Position numbers and translations under genes: made by a program. A DNA stretch of 24,891 nt from Corynebacterium sp. (GTDB lineage: Bacteria; Actinomycetota; Actinomycetes; Mycobacteriales; Mycobacteriaceae), in contig JAKDIS010000028.1 in the NCBI GenBank assembly GCA_030450335.1, positions 1-24,891 of the forward strand. Reading direction: 5' to 3'. Below are positions 13,697 through 22,116 of this stretch, in pieces; position 1 is the first letter of the stretch; each line of letters begins with the position of its first letter. The notes under the pieces were generated by a model, which worked only from the letters and a program-made list of their open reading frames with translations, was not told where the DNA came from and made no database searches.

Positions 13697-15694
13697 TCAC
13701 GTGTTCCTCACCGGGTACTTCACGGCCAGGGAGGTCTGGATGCTCTTGATGATGCCGAAGGCGTCGCGCAGGTTCTCCCGGTCGAGCTTGCCCAGGTTGT
13801 CCGGGTCGATGCGGTAGTCGGCGACCTCCCCGCTGCGCAGCTGGCCGGCCTGGTGGCGCAGCGAGAGCGCCTTGAGGAAGTTGAAGGCCTCCGTCAGGTC
13901 GCGGGCGGCCTTGTGCGTCAACGCCCCGGTGGACGCCGCCTGCGCCAGGCGCTGGTGGGTGCCCACCGCCTTCACCCCGCCCATCAGGGCGTACAACCGG
14001 GCGATCTGCACGATCGGCGCGGTGCCGCCGGCCTTGACGTCCAGGGTGTTGCGGTAGTCGCCGCCACGCTGGACGACCAGGCCGCGGAAGATGCCCAGCG
14101 GCGTCTCCTTGCGTGCGACCAGGGCGGCGAGCCGGGCGTGGAAGCGCGAGGAGCTGCGTGCCAGGGCCACCGAGTAGCGGTGCACCCGGTCGGCGAGTTC
14201 GCGCGCACCGTAGACCGGGCGCATGTCGAAGAAGGTCTGGGCGTGCAGCAGCGCGTCCGGGTTCGGCGCGGTGACCCAGGTGTGGAAGGAGTCCTTCCAC
14301 TGGTCCACGGTCATCCGCCACTTCGGGTTCATCGCCATCATGTCGCCGGGGCACAGCCGCTGGCCTGCCTCGTCCAACCCGGTGCACACCAGCCGGCCCA
14401 ACTCGGCGAAGTACTCCCCGTGCAGTTCCTCGTCATAGGAGTCGTGCAGCACCAGGCCGTTGTCCTGGTCGGAGGAGAAGCCCACCGCCCGGCGCGCCTG
14501 GGAGCCGATGACGATGAAGGCGTAGGGCACCGGCGGGGGCCCGAGCTCCTCCTCGGCGAGCACCAGCAGCCGGCGGGCCAGGGAGTCCAGTGCCACGGTG
14601 AGGATCTCGCTGGCCTCCTCGGCCGAGGCACCGCGGGTGATGAACCCGCTGGTCATCTCGGCGGTGTCGTTGATGATGCTGCGCATCTGCTCGGTGTCGG
14701 TGGCCTTGGCCAGGTCCGCGGTGAGGTAGATCGGGTCGTTGCGCAGCGCACGCATGATGTCGGAGGCCGAGATCACCCCGATGACACCGTCGCCGCCGCC
14801 GTCGAGCCCGCCGACGACGGGCAGGTGGTGCACGCCCTGCTCACTCATCATCAGCATGGCCTCGAAGGCGGTGGTGTCCGAGGAGGTGGAGAACGGGTTC
14901 TGCGTCATGATCCCGGACACGGCGGTCTCGGTGTCCAGGCCCGCGGCGAGCACGCGGGTGCGCAGGTCGCGGTCGGTGATGATGCCGACCAGCTCATTGC
15001 CGGAGACGTCCGGGAGCTCGGGGCCTGCGGTGTCGGCGGGGTCGGCGGCTCCTCCCGTGTCCCCGGAGTCCCCGGTGTCGGCGGTGTCCCCCGTATCGGC
15101 GGTGTCGGCGAGGACCGGCAGGCAGGAGATGCTGTTCTCGCTCATCAGCTGGGCGGCCTCGCGCACACTCGCCTCACAGCTCACCGACACCAGGTCACGG
15201 TCCACCAGCTCGGCGACGTGGGTGCGCAGTGCGTCCGACCCGGAGCGCACGCTGAGCCGCTCGGCAGCGGCGCGGATGCGTTCGGACACCCCGGCGAAGT
15301 AGCGGGCGACCTCGGGGTTGCGCTCGATCAGGCCGCGGACCTCCTCGCGGTCCATGGTGAGAAGGAGGCTGTCCTCGACGGCGATCATGGTGTAGTGCGA
15401 CGGACCCGGGTCCACCCCGAATCCGCCCTTCGTGACGATGGTGGAGTGGCCGAAGAAGCGGCCGGCGCCGCGGCGGTCGAGCAGCACGTCCTGGGAGTCC
15501 AGGACGTCGACGGCGCCGGAGCGGATCACGTAGAGGACGTCGTTGGGCTGCCCGGCGGTGATCACCGTCTCCCCGCGGCGGACGTAGATGATCTCCATCT
15601 TGGCCGGCAGGTCGTCGAGTTCCTCGTCCGGCAGGTGGCTGAACGGCTCGTGGCCGCTGAGGAACCGCCGGACCTCGTCAAGTTCCACGCTCAT
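13697..15694 (-). CDS. cNMP-binding/CBS/nucleotidyltransferase (DUF294) signalling protein
   Basis: The 665-residue protein has four parts: a cyclic-nucleotide-binding domain (about 15-140), a CBS pair (about 155-325), a DUF294-type putative nucleotidyltransferase (about 340-480, with GSQARRAVGFSSDQDNGLV, where GS and D-x-D are the expected catalytic residues), and a DUF294 C-terminal helical substrate-binding domain to the end. Such proteins are GlnD-like in layout, but their substrate is unknown. An acidic low-complexity run of ADT/GDT/GDS triplets interrupts the first CBS domain. The ATG at 15694 is chosen over the upstream in-frame ATG because a -10 hexamer lies 8 nt before it and the cNMP domain follows directly. 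It is soluble, with no membrane segments. Confidence 0.9.
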   Translation of the reverse strand: MSVELDEVRRFLSGHEPFSHLPDEELDDLPAKMEIIYVRRGETVITAGQPNDVLYVIRSGAVDVLDSQDVLLDRRGAGRFFGHSTIVTKGGFGVDPGPSHYTMIAVEDSLLLTMDREEVRGLIERNPEVARYFAGVSERIRAAAERLSVRSGSDALRTHVAELVDRDLVSVSCEASVREAAQLMSENSISCLPVLADTADTGDTADTGDSGDTGGAADPADTAGPELPDVSGNELVGIITDRDLRTRVLAAGLDTETAVSGIMTQNPFSTSSDTTAFEAMLMMSEQGVHHLPVVGGLDGGGDGVIGVISASDIMRALRNDPIYLTADLAKATDTEQMRSIINDTAEMTSGFITRGASAEEASEILTVALDSLARRLLVLAEEELGPPPVPYAFIVIGSQARRAVGFSSDQDNGLVLHDSYDEELHGEYFAELGRLVCTGLDEAGQRLCPGDMMAMNPKWRMTVDQWKDSFHTWVTAPNPDALLHAQTFFDMRPVYGARELADRVHRYSVALARSSSRFHARLAALVARKETPLGIFRGLVVQRGGDYRNTLDVKAGGTAPIVQIARLYALMGGVKAVGTHQRLAQAASTGALTHKAARDLTEAFNFLKALSLRHQAGQLRSGEVADYRIDPDNLGKLDRENLRDAFGIIKSIQTSLAVKYPVRNT

Positions 15695-15702
15695 GGTCGG
15701 CA

Positions 15703-15708
15703 AGTGTA
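15703..15708 (-). promoter_or_regulatory. -10 element of the cNMP/CBS/nucleotidyltransferase gene (leaderless)
   Basis: On the minus strand TACACT ends 8 nt before the ATG at 15694. A TGTCCG at 15733-15728 is a possible -35, but the spacing of 19 bp is long. Confidence 0.5.
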
Positions 15709-15799
15709 TGGGGTGGGCGCGGGGCACCGGACACCCCCAACCCCGAAGTGGGGGTATAGGCAACGAGTTTCACATCAATTCGTGGCATAGTGCTGTATT

Positions 15800-15821
15800 C
15801 CACTGTGACGTGGATTACCCT
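15800..15821 (+). promoter_or_regulatory. padR promoter with candidate operator dyad
   Basis: TACCCT (15816-15821) ends 7 nt before the padR ATG and can act as a leaderless -10. Directly upstream is a dyad, CCAC-TGTGAC-GTGG (15800-15813), flanked by ATT on both sides. It occupies the spacer of the promoter, a place where bound PadR would block RNA polymerase. PadR autoregulation is common in the family; binding here is inference. Confidence 0.45.
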
Positions 15822-15828
15822 GACGGGC

Positions 15829-16467
15829 ATGGCACTGGAACACGCGATCATGATCTCCCTGGCGGAACGCCCGGGGACCGGTTATGACCTGGGACGACAG
15901 TTCGCCACATCCCTGGGCCACTTCTGGCCCGCCACCCGCCAGCAGATCTACCGGACGCTCGGACGCCTGCACGACGACGGACTGGTGACGTGTCGCGACG
16001 TCGCCCAGGACGGCAGGCCGGACAAGAAGATCTACACCCTCGCCCCCGCCGGGCGCACCGCCTTGCACGACTGGATCGCCGACCCGTCCGAGGTCATGAA
16101 GATCCGCGACGACCTGTCGGTCAAGATCCGCGGCGCCGAACACGGCGACCTGCGCGACCTGCTCGCCGACGTCGCCGCGCACCGCGACGCCCACACCGAG
16201 ACGCTGCGGCTCTACCGCAGCTACGAGGCGCGCCAGTTCCCCGAGCTCGCCGGGAACGGCGGGAACGCCACAGACGGCGGCAGGACCGCGCTGACCGGAC
16301 GCCGCCTGCACCAGCACCTCGTCCTGCGCCTGGGCATCCGCCTGGAGACCAGCTTCGTGGACTGGTGCGCCGAGGTGATCGACGCCCTCGGCAGTACCGG
16401 CACAGAACCGACCACACCTGCGACCACAACTGCGACCACACACGAGAAGGAAGACGACGGATCATGA
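15829..16467 (+). CDS. PadR-family transcriptional regulator
   Basis: The 212-residue protein has the PadR winged helix at residues 1-85, with ERPGTGYDLGRQF, ATRQQIYRTLGRLHDDGLV and the basic wing QDGRPDKKIYTLAPAG. A C-terminal helical dimerisation domain (Vir_C-like) follows, ending in a Thr-rich tail. The ATG at 15829 is preferred over the in-frame GTG at 15790 because family homology starts at MALEHAIM and a -10 element lies 7 nt upstream. The stop overlaps the start of the downstream reductase gene by 4 nt (ATGA), so PadR probably controls its own operon and is relieved by a substrate-like ligand. The effector is unknown. Confidence 0.9.
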   Translation: MALEHAIMISLAERPGTGYDLGRQFATSLGHFWPATRQQIYRTLGRLHDDGLVTCRDVAQDGRPDKKIYTLAPAGRTALHDWIADPSEVMKIRDDLSVKIRGAEHGDLRDLLADVAAHRDAHTETLRLYRSYEARQFPELAGNGGNATDGGRTALTGRRLHQHLVLRLGIRLETSFVDWCAEVIDALGSTGTEPTTPATTTATTHEKEDDGS

Positions 16468-18527
16468 CGAGTTCCCCGTTCCCCCACCTCTTCAGCCCCC
16501 TCACCATCGGTGGCCTCACCCTGCCGAACAGGTCGGTGATGGGGTCGATGCACACCGGCCTGGAGGACCGCATCTGGCACGCCGACGAACTCGGCGAGTT
16601 CTACGCCGAACGCGCCCGCGGCGGTGTCGGCCTCATCGTCACCGGCGGCATCGCCCCGCTGCGCAGCGGTGACCTCATGTCCTTCGGCGGACGGATGGCC
16701 ACCCCCCTGGCGGTGCTGCACCACCGCCGTGTCACCGACGCCGTCCACCGCGAGGGCGGGCGCATCGCCATGCAGATCCTGCACGCCGGACGCTACGGGG
16801 TCACCCCCTTCAAGGCCGCCCCCGGTTCCGAGCCCTCCCCGATCCACCCGTTCAAGCACATGCGCATGACCGAGCGGATGATCCGTCGGGCGATCCGCTC
16901 CTTCGGACGCGCCGCCCGCCTGGCCCGCAAGGCCGGCTACGACGCCGTGGAGATCATGGGTGGCGAGGGCTACCTGGTCAACCAGTTCCTGTGCCCGCAC
17001 ACCAACGACCGCACCGACCGCTGGGGCGGCTCGACGGCCAACCGCCAGCGCTTCCTCATCGAGGTCATCGACGAGATCCGCCGGCAGGTCCCCCGCGACT
17101 TCCCGGTCATCCTGCGCCAGTCCATCGCCGACTTCGTCAAGAACGGCCAGACCTTCGACGAGATCGCCCTGCTCTCCCGGCGCGCCGAGCGCCACGGGGT
17201 CGACGCCATCAACACCGACATCGGCTGGCACGAGGCCCGCGTGCCCACCATCGTCACCTCCGTGCCGCGCGGTGCGTTCGTGAAGTTCACCGAACGGCTG
17301 CGCGACGAGGTGTCCATCCCCCTGATCGCCTCGAACCGCATCAACACCCCCGAGGTCGCCGAGGGGATCCTGGCCAACGGCAAGGTCGACGCCGTGTCCA
17401 TGGCCCGCCCGCTTCTCGCCGACCCCCACTTCATGGCCAAGGCACAGCAGGACCGCGCCGACGAGATCAACACCTGCATCGGCTGCAACCAGGCCTGCCT
17501 GGACCACATCTTCGTGGGCAAGAGCGTCTCGTGCCTGGTCAACCCGCGTGCCGGGCGTGAGACGAAGCTGGTGCTCTCCCCCACGCGCCATGCGCAGAAG
17601 ATCGCCGTGGTCGGTGCCGGACCGGCGGGTCTGTCCGCCGCGGTCTCCGCCGCCGAGCGTGGTCACCACGTGGAGCTATTCGAGTCCCGCGACGCCATCG
17701 GCGGACAGTTCTCCATCGCCGCGAGGATCCCGGGCAAGGAGGAGTTCCACGAGACCATCCGCTACTTCTCCACGCGGCTGGACACCCTGGGTGTGGACGT
17801 CCACCTCAACACCCGCGCCAGCGCGCAGGACCTCGTCGACGGCGGCTTCGACCACGTCATCGTCTCGTCCGGCGTGGCCCCGCGCATCCCCGACATCGAG
17901 GGCGTGGACCACCCCAGCGTGATGACCTACGCCGACGCCGTCCTGGGCGACCGCGAGATCGGCGACCGCGTCGCCGTGCTCGGCGCCGGTGGCATCGGCT
18001 TCGACGTCTCCGAGTTCCTCACCACCCCCACCGGGCCCGACTCCCCCACCCTGAACCTCAAGGAGTGGGAGCAGGAGTGGGGTGTCGACAGCGACCCGGC
18101 CGCCGTCGGCTCACTGACGAAGCCGCGTCCCTCCGCGCCGCTGCGCAAGGTGTACATGGTGCAGCGCAAGAGTTCCCGGCAGGGCAAGTCGCTGGGCAAG
18201 ACCACCGGCTGGGTGCACCGTGCGGCGGTGAAGATGAAGGAGGTCGAGCAGATCAGCGGGGCGACCTACGAGAAGATCGACGACGACGGCCTGCACCTCG
18301 CCTTCTACGAGGACAAGGACGGCACCCGCACCCTCACCGACCGTCGCGTGCTGGAGGTCGACTCCATCGTGTTGTGCACCGGCCAGGAGTCCGTCACCGA
18401 ACTCGTCGCACCGCTGCGGGAGGCGGGGGTGACCTTCGACGTCGTCGGGGGCGCCGATCTCGCCGCCGAGCTGGACGCCAAGCGCGCCATCCGGCAGGGA
18501 ACCGAGGCCGCCGCCGCGATCGCCTGA
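16464..18527 (+). CDS. fadH: NADPH-dependent 2,4-dienoyl-CoA reductase-type flavoenzyme
   Basis: The 687-residue protein matches the FadH/Old-Yellow-Enzyme iron-sulfur flavoprotein layout. An FMN TIM barrel occupies about residues 1-335 (ILHAGRYG, GGEGYLVNQFL). A 4Fe-4S site follows near 337-360 (CIGCNQAC ... SCLVNP, spacing C-x2-C-x3-C-x11-C). The C-terminal FAD/NADPH module starts at VVGAGPAGLSAA and has a second glycine loop, VLGAGGIGFD. E. coli FadH (672 residues) reduces 2,4-dienoyl-CoA during beta-oxidation of unsaturated fatty acids. Related enzymes reduce enoates, trimethylamine or aromatic enones, so the PadR partner could indicate an aromatic or enone substrate instead. A GAAGGA sequence precedes the ATG, which overlaps the padR stop. 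Confidence 0.88.
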   Translation: MTSSPFPHLFSPLTIGGLTLPNRSVMGSMHTGLEDRIWHADELGEFYAERARGGVGLIVTGGIAPLRSGDLMSFGGRMATPLAVLHHRRVTDAVHREGGRIAMQILHAGRYGVTPFKAAPGSEPSPIHPFKHMRMTERMIRRAIRSFGRAARLARKAGYDAVEIMGGEGYLVNQFLCPHTNDRTDRWGGSTANRQRFLIEVIDEIRRQVPRDFPVILRQSIADFVKNGQTFDEIALLSRRAERHGVDAINTDIGWHEARVPTIVTSVPRGAFVKFTERLRDEVSIPLIASNRINTPEVAEGILANGKVDAVSMARPLLADPHFMAKAQQDRADEINTCIGCNQACLDHIFVGKSVSCLVNPRAGRETKLVLSPTRHAQKIAVVGAGPAGLSAAVSAAERGHHVELFESRDAIGGQFSIAARIPGKEEFHETIRYFSTRLDTLGVDVHLNTRASAQDLVDGGFDHVIVSSGVAPRIPDIEGVDHPSVMTYADAVLGDREIGDRVAVLGAGGIGFDVSEFLTTPTGPDSPTLNLKEWEQEWGVDSDPAAVGSLTKPRPSAPLRKVYMVQRKSSRQGKSLGKTTGWVHRAAVKMKEVEQISGATYEKIDDDGLHLAFYEDKDGTRTLTDRRVLEVDSIVLCTGQESVTELVAPLREAGVTFDVVGGADLAAELDAKRAIRQGTEAAAAIA

Positions 18528-18591
18528 GTTCCGCGATAGGGTCGGGACGGTCCCCTCCCCCCGCCTGACATCGTCCGAAAGGCCAGACAAC

Positions 18592-20133
18592 GTGTCCCTG
18601 TCCCGCCGCAAGTTCCTGCTGAGCGCCGGAGCGTTCTCCCTGGCCGCCGTCGTCCCGCTCGCCGCCTGCTCGCGCGACGGTTCCGGTAGAGCGCAGGACG
18701 CCACGTCCGGCGACAGCCAGGCCACCGCCGAAGACGGCGTCGGCGTGGCCGTCGTTCCCGACGACCCGTCCGGCGTCGCCACGAGCGCGGCTCTCTTCGC
18801 CTCCGCGAGCACCGCGGTGCTCGTGGCGTCCGACCCCACCCCGGAACAGGTGGGCACCGCCTGCACCCTGGCCCGGGACAACGGCGTGCCCGTCCTGCTC
18901 GACGGTGCCGGTGGCGATTCCGGTCCCGTCATCCAGGAGCTGTCGCGGCTCGGTGCCACCGACGTCGTGCTCGTCGGCGGCAGTGCCGACGACGTCGACG
19001 GCCTCGGGGACCTCAACGACATCACGGTTCACACCGTCGACACCGGCGATGCAGACAACTGGCCCGAGGACCTGGACCCCGGCGTCGCTGGCGAGGACCT
19101 GGAGTCCGCGGGAGTGGCACTCGCCGCCAGCACGTCCTCCCCCGTCAGCGTCGCCACCACGGTCGCCGCCGGATACTCGCTGACCCGCGTCATCGCCCCC
19201 GACCCACGCTCCACCGACGAGTCCGTGGCCGCCAGCGTCGAGGCGATCACCGGCGACGGCAACCTCATCGCCCTCGGCGACCACTTCGGCACCGCCGACG
19301 ACCTGCGCCGACGCGCCGAACTCGCCGCCACCGTGGAAGGCAACCTTCCCGGCGGCGGACAGGTCATGTTCCCCGGGCGCAAGATCATCGCCCTCTACGG
19401 CCACGCCGCCGAACCCCTGCTCGGCGTGATGGGCGAACAACCCCCGAAGGACGCCGTGGAACGCGCCCGCCGCCTCGCCGCCGAGTACGACGCCACCAGC
19501 GACGTCCCGGTGATCCCCTCCTTCGAGATCATCGTCACCGTCGCCGCCGCGGAACCCGGCCCCTCCGGGAACTTCAGCAACTACAGCGACCCCGCGGAGG
19601 TCGTGCCCTGGATCGACGCCATCGTCGACGCCGGCGGCTACGCCATCATCGACATCCAGCCCGGACGCGAGACCCTGCTGCAGCAGGCCCAGCACTACGC
19701 CGACCTGCTGAAGAACCCCTCGGTCGGCCTCGCCCTGGACCCGGAGTGGCGGCTCGGCCCCGACGACCAGCCGATGGTCGAGGTCGGCCACGTCGACGCC
19801 TCCGAGATCAACGAGGTCGCCGACTGGCTCGAGGGGCTCGTGGTCGCCGAGAAGCTGCCGCAGAAACTGCTGATGATCCACCAGTTCCAGCTCCAGATGA
19901 TCCGCAACCGCGAGAACATGACCACCGGCACCGACAACGTGAGCGTCGCCGTGCACTGCGACGGGCACGGACCGCAGGGTGTGAAGATGGAGACCTGGAA
20001 CGTGGTGCGCCAGGACCTCGACCCCGCGATCGCCCTGGGCTGGAAGAACTTCATCGACGAGGACGAGCCGATGCTCGACCCCGCCCAGACCGCCGCGATC
20101 TCGCCGACCCCGGACATCGTCAGCTACCAGTAG
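18592..20133 (+). CDS. Tat-exported lipoprotein with CW_binding_2-like region and conserved C-terminal domain
   Basis: The 513-residue protein begins SRRKFLLSAGAFSLAAVVPL with a twin-arginine motif and a lipobox, LAAC, ending in Cys26, so it should be folded, exported by Tat and lipid-anchored outside the membrane. Residues ~48-215 resemble cell-wall-binding repeat 2: STAVLVASD, NGVPVLLDGAGG and TDVVLVGGSADD fit the 'vvlas...gaPilLt...vvivGG' pattern, with a weaker second copy. The C-terminal ~260 residues form a conserved-looking alpha/beta domain with acidic or polar clusters (PSFEIIVTVA, AIIDIQPGR, ALDPEWRL, MIHQFQ, VHCDGHGP, NFIDEDEPML), suggestive of a hydrolase-like barrel, but I do not recognise the family. 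The GTG at 18592 is preceded by AAAGG. It follows fadH by 64 bp. Confidence 0.82.
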   Translation: MSLSRRKFLLSAGAFSLAAVVPLAACSRDGSGRAQDATSGDSQATAEDGVGVAVVPDDPSGVATSAALFASASTAVLVASDPTPEQVGTACTLARDNGVPVLLDGAGGDSGPVIQELSRLGATDVVLVGGSADDVDGLGDLNDITVHTVDTGDADNWPEDLDPGVAGEDLESAGVALAASTSSPVSVATTVAAGYSLTRVIAPDPRSTDESVAASVEAITGDGNLIALGDHFGTADDLRRRAELAATVEGNLPGGGQVMFPGRKIIALYGHAAEPLLGVMGEQPPKDAVERARRLAAEYDATSDVPVIPSFEIIVTVAAAEPGPSGNFSNYSDPAEVVPWIDAIVDAGGYAIIDIQPGRETLLQQAQHYADLLKNPSVGLALDPEWRLGPDDQPMVEVGHVDASEINEVADWLEGLVVAEKLPQKLLMIHQFQLQMIRNRENMTTGTDNVSVAVHCDGHGPQGVKMETWNVVRQDLDPAIALGWKNFIDEDEPMLDPAQTAAISPTPDIVSYQ

Positions 20134-20194
20134 GTGGCGTGCAGGTGGTGGTCGGGTGGCGGGGGGCTACGCTGCTCCCCTGGCCCCTACCCCG

Positions 20195-20236
20195 CCCCGA
20201 TGTAGCCAGATCACCCTCCCAGGTAGCCAAATCGCC
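20195..20236. repeat. Short repeats between convergent genes, left edge of the ABC/TCS cassette
   Basis: Bases 20195-20215 are identical to the last 21 bases of the window (24871-24891). The core GTAGCCARATCRCC occurs here twice, at 20202 and 20223, 21 bp apart. The region 20134-20259 has no gene and no clear terminator hairpin; this repeat is the only structure I see in it. Confidence 0.8.
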
Positions 20237-20259
20237 CGAATCCCTTCCTGGGCGGGCGA

Positions 20260-22116
20260 CTATTTCGCCGTCTTACCCCGGGGAGCAAGCATGCCGGCGA
20301 CCGCGGCCAGGACGACCACGCCCCACAATCCCAGCAGCAACGACCACGGCACATCCAATGCTGTCGTGACCCCCGTGCCGACCAACATCTCAGACAGGGC
20401 GAACTGCGCTGCCCAGAGCGACACCGCAGACATCACACCCGCAGCCAGGCCGATTACTAGGCCGATGCCGCCGAGAACACCGCTGACCCGGGCGCGGGAG
20501 AAGCTGAGACGACGCATCCCGGTGCGCGTCCCCTGCAGGTCCCCGGCGAACCCGACCACCGCATGCACCAGGGCGACGACGGCGATCAGCCCGATTCCGC
20601 CGACCATGCCGGCCAACGAGTCCATCTGCCCCTGCTGCTCCGAGTCGATCTGCTCTTCGACGACCTCCTGCGGGGCCAGCCAACGCACGTCCGGGACCAC
20701 CTCATTCACGTCTGCTGCGCCGGCGACGAAGGTGCGCTCACTCATCTCCCCCTCAACCGCTGACACGCTGAGAGGGAAGGACGTCCCGTCCACCGTGAGC
20801 CCTCCACCAAGGGCGGAGTCGCGGTCGACGACGGCGACCACCGTCACCTCACGGCGGACACCGTCATCGTCCCTGACCAGTATCTTCTCACCGAGTTCCC
20901 AGCGCTCGTCTGCAGCGACGTCGTCGCCTCCGATCTCGGCGAGGGATCCGGCGAGAACCATCCCCTCCACCGACAACTGGCCGATCGAGACGGGATCGAC
21001 CCGGTGCACGGGAAGCTGGTCGACGGAGTTCACACCCTCCAACCACCCGGGGTCCGTGTCCAACGGAGACACGGTGAAACCAGCCTCACGCGCCGCGGTT
21101 GACTGCGCTTCAGTCAGGTCTCGAGCGGTTACCGCCGTGGCCTGCAGCGAGGCCGCGCTCCGGTTCGCGTCCCCGATCGTGCTGGTCAGTGCAGCAAGGG
21201 CCGCCGTGCCCCCGAGCACCACCAGGAGGGAGGCGACCAGTGACATCCCTGCGACGCGACGGGCCCGGTCGTTGACGACGCCGCCGATAAGCATGCGTCC
21301 GGTCCCTCCGCGCCGCAGCAGCCAACTGACCACACGCAGCACCGGCACGGCGAGTCCCCACATGAGAAGGAGGGTGCACAGAGCGATTCCGAAGGACATC
21401 TCATTGAAGTTGTCCATGGTCGTCGTGGCGTCGTGGAGTGCCCACAGGGCCATCGCCGCGCCAACGCCCACGGCGTAGCGGAGCGGCGTAGCCAGTACCC
21501 GCAGGATGCGACGGCCTCTGCCCGGGCGCCGTGCGTCCGCCTCAATTCCTGCGAGGTGGCGCCCCTGCCACCACACGGTCACGATGCCCCATGCGGCCAG
21601 GCAGATTCCGGCCAGAACCGTGGGGCCGGGCATCCACAACGAGCCGAGCTCGGTTGTCACCAGCCCGATCCGGCCCAGCAACCACCTGTAGGCCAACCCT
21701 GCCACCGGCGACAGCAGGAGTCCGAGGACAACCGCCACCACAGCGAGGGCAAAGGTGGCCCCGGCAATCCGTAGCCGGACCAACCTCCGCGAAACCCCCA
21801 GCAGTCGCAGTGTCCTCGAGGTCGGTGCCAGGCTGGACACGAGGAACTGCGCGACCGAGGGGAGGAGAATGACCCCGACCACACAGGCAATCGCGGAAAC
21901 CATGAACGCGAACGTCGCGGTCCCCTGGTAGTTCGCCCACGTCGCGGACACCTCGGTGGTCACGACGTCCGACGCTCGGTAGCCGTCGGCCACCTGGGTG
22001 GCACGAACCGCGGTGCCGATGACACCGCCGGCCAGGCCGGTGAGCAGGGTAACGACAGTGAGAAAGCCAAGGCAGACGGTGCGGTGACCGGCCAGCATCA
22101 GTCGGAACATCGTCAC
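20260..22116 (-). CDS. FtsX-type ABC transporter permease with BceB-like topology
   Basis: The 618-residue protein has about ten hydrophobic segments. One is at the N-terminus and three form a first FtsX-like group (about residues 65-185). Two more lie near 215-270 and a seventh near 285-310. Then comes a hydrophilic domain of about 170-190 residues (about 312-485), and three final segments to the C-terminus. A large external domain between segments 7 and 8 is the hallmark of BceB-type permeases, which with an ATPase remove peptide antibiotics from their lipid targets. The GTG at 22116 overlaps the ATPase stop by 4 nt (GTGA), so subunits should be coupled. Whether it exports, extracts or only senses a ligand is not visible. 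Confidence 0.85.
   Translation of the reverse strand: MTMFRLMLAGHRTVCLGFLTVVTLLTGLAGGVIGTAVRATQVADGYRASDVVTTEVSATWANYQGTATFAFMVSAIACVVGVILLPSVAQFLVSSLAPTSRTLRLLGVSRRLVRLRIAGATFALAVVAVVLGLLLSPVAGLAYRWLLGRIGLVTTELGSLWMPGPTVLAGICLAAWGIVTVWWQGRHLAGIEADARRPGRGRRILRVLATPLRYAVGVGAAMALWALHDATTTMDNFNEMSFGIALCTLLLMWGLAVPVLRVVSWLLRRGGTGRMLIGGVVNDRARRVAGMSLVASLLVVLGGTAALAALTSTIGDANRSAASLQATAVTARDLTEAQSTAAREAGFTVSPLDTDPGWLEGVNSVDQLPVHRVDPVSIGQLSVEGMVLAGSLAEIGGDDVAADERWELGEKILVRDDDGVRREVTVVAVVDRDSALGGGLTVDGTSFPLSVSAVEGEMSERTFVAGAADVNEVVPDVRWLAPQEVVEEQIDSEQQGQMDSLAGMVGGIGLIAVVALVHAVVGFAGDLQGTRTGMRRLSFSRARVSGVLGGIGLVIGLAAGVMSAVSLWAAQFALSEMLVGTGVTTALDVPWSLLLGLWGVVVLAAVAGMLAPRGKTAK

Noticed and set aside
15025..15117. 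CRISPR-like or minisatellite array
   Set aside because: The 9-bp units lie in frame inside a coding sequence and encode ADT/GDT residues; there are no spacers.
13484..15790. 768-residue open frame opposite the cNMP/CBS/nucleotidyltransferase gene
   Set aside because: Same reason: low-complexity antisense translation of a well-recognised gene, with no motif or start signal.
18544..18554. GGGACGGTCCC near-palindrome before the lipoprotein gene as an operator
   Set aside because: It is short, GC-only and lacks promoter elements at the right distance; chance is likely in such DNA.
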